Origin: an uncultured Opitutia bacterium
Lineage (GTDB): Bacteria > Verrucomicrobiota > Verrucomicrobiia > Opitutales > UBA953
Length of the DNA stretch: 8,026 nt
Assembly: GCA_903895475.1 (NCBI GenBank)
Contig: CAITUF010000338.1
Coordinates: forward strand, 1 to 8,026
Direction: 5' to 3'
Positions 7,319 to 8,026 of the stretch are shown in pieces. Every line of letters begins with the position of its first letter. The stretch's first letter is position 1. Position numbers and translations under genes: made by a program. A model generated the notes under the pieces. It saw only the letters and a program-made list of their open reading frames with translations, searched no databases and was not told where the DNA came from.

Positions 7319-8026
7319 TTAGGAACCTTCGGGGAGTTTGAACTCGTTCAGCGATGACCGAGCGTCGGTCTTTTCACTGGGCGCAGGGGGGGCAACTTCG
7401 GCCTTAAGTTGACCTAGTAGTTGGGCGGCGGCGCGAAGTTTTTTCGGATCAATGGGGCCATCCTGCGGCTTAGCTTGTAACGCCGCCTCGAGGTTGCGGA
7501 GCTTCTCAGCGTCGATGCCACCGACGCCTGTGACGGCACGGACACCGCCCGCGGCACCGGCCTTCACGCCTTCGGCTTGGCCGACTCCCTCGGGAGGAGG
7601 CGTGGCCACGGGCTGGGCGCCTTGGCCACCTTGGCCAGCGGCTGTGGCGGCTTGTTCGACAGGCTTACCACCTTGGCCACCTTGGCCAGCGGCTGTGGCG
7701 GCTTGTTCGACAGGCTTACCACCTTGGCCACCTTGGCCTGCGGCCGTGGCTTGCTGCTCAACGGGTTTGCCACCTTGACCTGCAGCTTGAGCAGCTTGCT
7801 CGACAGGTTTACCACCTTGGCCAGCGGCGGCGGCGGCTTGTTCAACGGGTTTTCCGCCTTGACCGGCGGCCGTGGCGGCTTGTTCAACGGGTTTTCCGCC
7901 TTGACCGGCGGCCGTGGCAGCTTGTTCAACGGGTTTACCACCCTGGCCGGCTGCTGTAGCGGCTTGCTCGACGGGTTTGCCACCTTGGCCAGCGGCTTGG
8001 GCGGCTTGCTCGACAGGCTTACCACC
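7319..8026 (-). CDS. Repeat-rich Gly/Ala/Gln protein, C-terminal part (5' end outside window)
   Basis: An open frame runs without a stop from the right edge to TAA at 7321-7319, giving 235 visible residues. The first 135 are nine tandem repeats of GGKPVEQAATAAGQ, some extended by GGQ. Then come a Pro/Gly/Val linker and about 60 residues with two helices, each opening with the same motif (IDAEKLR at 7516-7496, IDPKKLR at 7453-7433), and a polar end (SSLNEFKLPEGS). A GTG at 7609 could start a short 96-residue product, but the repeats in the same frame make an N-terminally extended protein far more likely. Two other long frames over the repeats (minus strand 7564-8025 and a plus-strand frame) are shadows caused by the repeat having a length divisible by three. 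No known domain is recognised. Repeats are hydrophilic, near neutral in charge (one K and one E each), with one proline per unit, so probably disordered or a flexible spacer. Localisation cannot be judged without the N-terminus. It ends 31 nt before the next gene and is probably co-transcribed. Confidence 0.78.
   Translation of the reverse strand, partial: GGKPVEQAAQAAGQGGKPVEQAATAAGQGGKPVEQAATAAGQGGKPVEQAATAAGQGGKPVEQAAAAAGQGGKPVEQAAQAAGQGGKPVEQQATAAGQGGQGGKPVEQAATAAGQGGQGGKPVEQAATAAGQGGQGAQPVATPPPEGVGQAEGVKAGAAGGVRAVTGVGGIDAEKLRNLEAALQAKPQDGPIDPKKLRAAAQLLGQLKAEVAPPAPSEKTDARSSLNEFKLPEGS
7622..8026 (-). repeat. Tandem coding repeat, 42/51-nt units, nine copies visible
   Basis: Nine head-to-tail units in protein order: six of 42 nt (8026-7985, 7984-7943, 7942-7901, 7900-7859, 7858-7817, 7816-7775) and three of 51 nt (7774-7724, 7723-7673, 7672-7622), filling 405 bases exactly. 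The 42-nt unit encodes GGKPVEQAATAAGQ; the 51-nt unit adds GGQ. Variation is concentrated at position 10 (Q, T, T, T, A, Q, T, T, T), with one A-to-Q change at position 8 in the seventh unit. The last two units are identical over all 51 nt, which points to recent duplication. The array continues to the window edge, so the total copy number is unknown. Confidence 0.93.

Noticed and set aside
7564..8025. 153-codon minus-strand frame with Lys/Pro/Leu repeats (SKPPKPLAKVANPSS type)
   Set aside because: Out-of-frame reading of the same repeat array. Because unit length is divisible by three, every frame stays open. Only the frame ending at 7319 continues into a non-repetitive, plausible C-terminal part.
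7622..8026. The regular repeat array as a CRISPR array or iteron cluster
   Set aside because: Units abut with no unique spacers, keep the reading frame and vary mostly at synonymous positions and one residue, as expected for a protein repeat.

Overview
The window looks like GC-rich bacterial chromosome (roughly 60 % GC by eye, not computed) from a Gram-negative-type cell. It is almost completely filled by one co-directional gene cluster on the minus strand, transcribed from right to left. The gene set (MoxR-type AAA+ ATPase, DUF58 protein, membrane proteins, von Willebrand factor A protein) is the bacterial MoxR/Bat type of operon. A Verrucomicrobiota/PVC origin is my best guess, from GC content, the unusually large accessory protein, weak Shine-Dalgarno signals and a possible PVC-style cytochrome C-terminus at the left edge. 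That taxonomic call is inference and weak.

Layout in transcription order: (1) 8026-7319, the 3' part of a gene for a low-complexity protein with at least nine tandem 14/17-residue Gly/Ala/Gln repeats followed by a short helical C-terminal region, with its start outside the window; (2) 7287-3745, an 1180-residue protein with a signal peptide, a very long helical exported region, a probable beta-rich region, one membrane segment and a cytoplasmic tail; (3) 3698-2721, a MoxR-family AAA+ ATPase; (4) 2686-1823, a soluble DUF58 protein; (5) 1820-981, a 279-residue protein with two membrane segments; (6) 984-52, a BatA-like VWA protein with an intact MIDAS motif. Spacers are 31, 46, 34 and 2 nt, and the last pair overlaps by 4 nt (ATGA), so the six genes probably form one transcription unit whose promoter is to the right of the window. 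At the left edge a reading frame on the plus strand ends at 44, only 7 nt from the stop of the VWA gene.

Working model (inference from the families): MoxR ATPases act as chaperone-like remodelers with VWA and DUF58 partners to mature or activate envelope or metal-dependent complexes. Here the ATPase and DUF58 protein would work at the inner face of the membrane, and the VWA protein and the two-TM protein would be anchored in it. The 1180-residue protein sits where one expects a BatD-like partner but lacks an obvious BatD sequence and is about twice the usual size. It and the repeat protein are the least explained parts and the best candidates for something new. No RNA genes, insertion sequences, CRISPR arrays, riboswitches or convincing hairpin terminators were seen, and there is no gene-free stretch above 300 bases.
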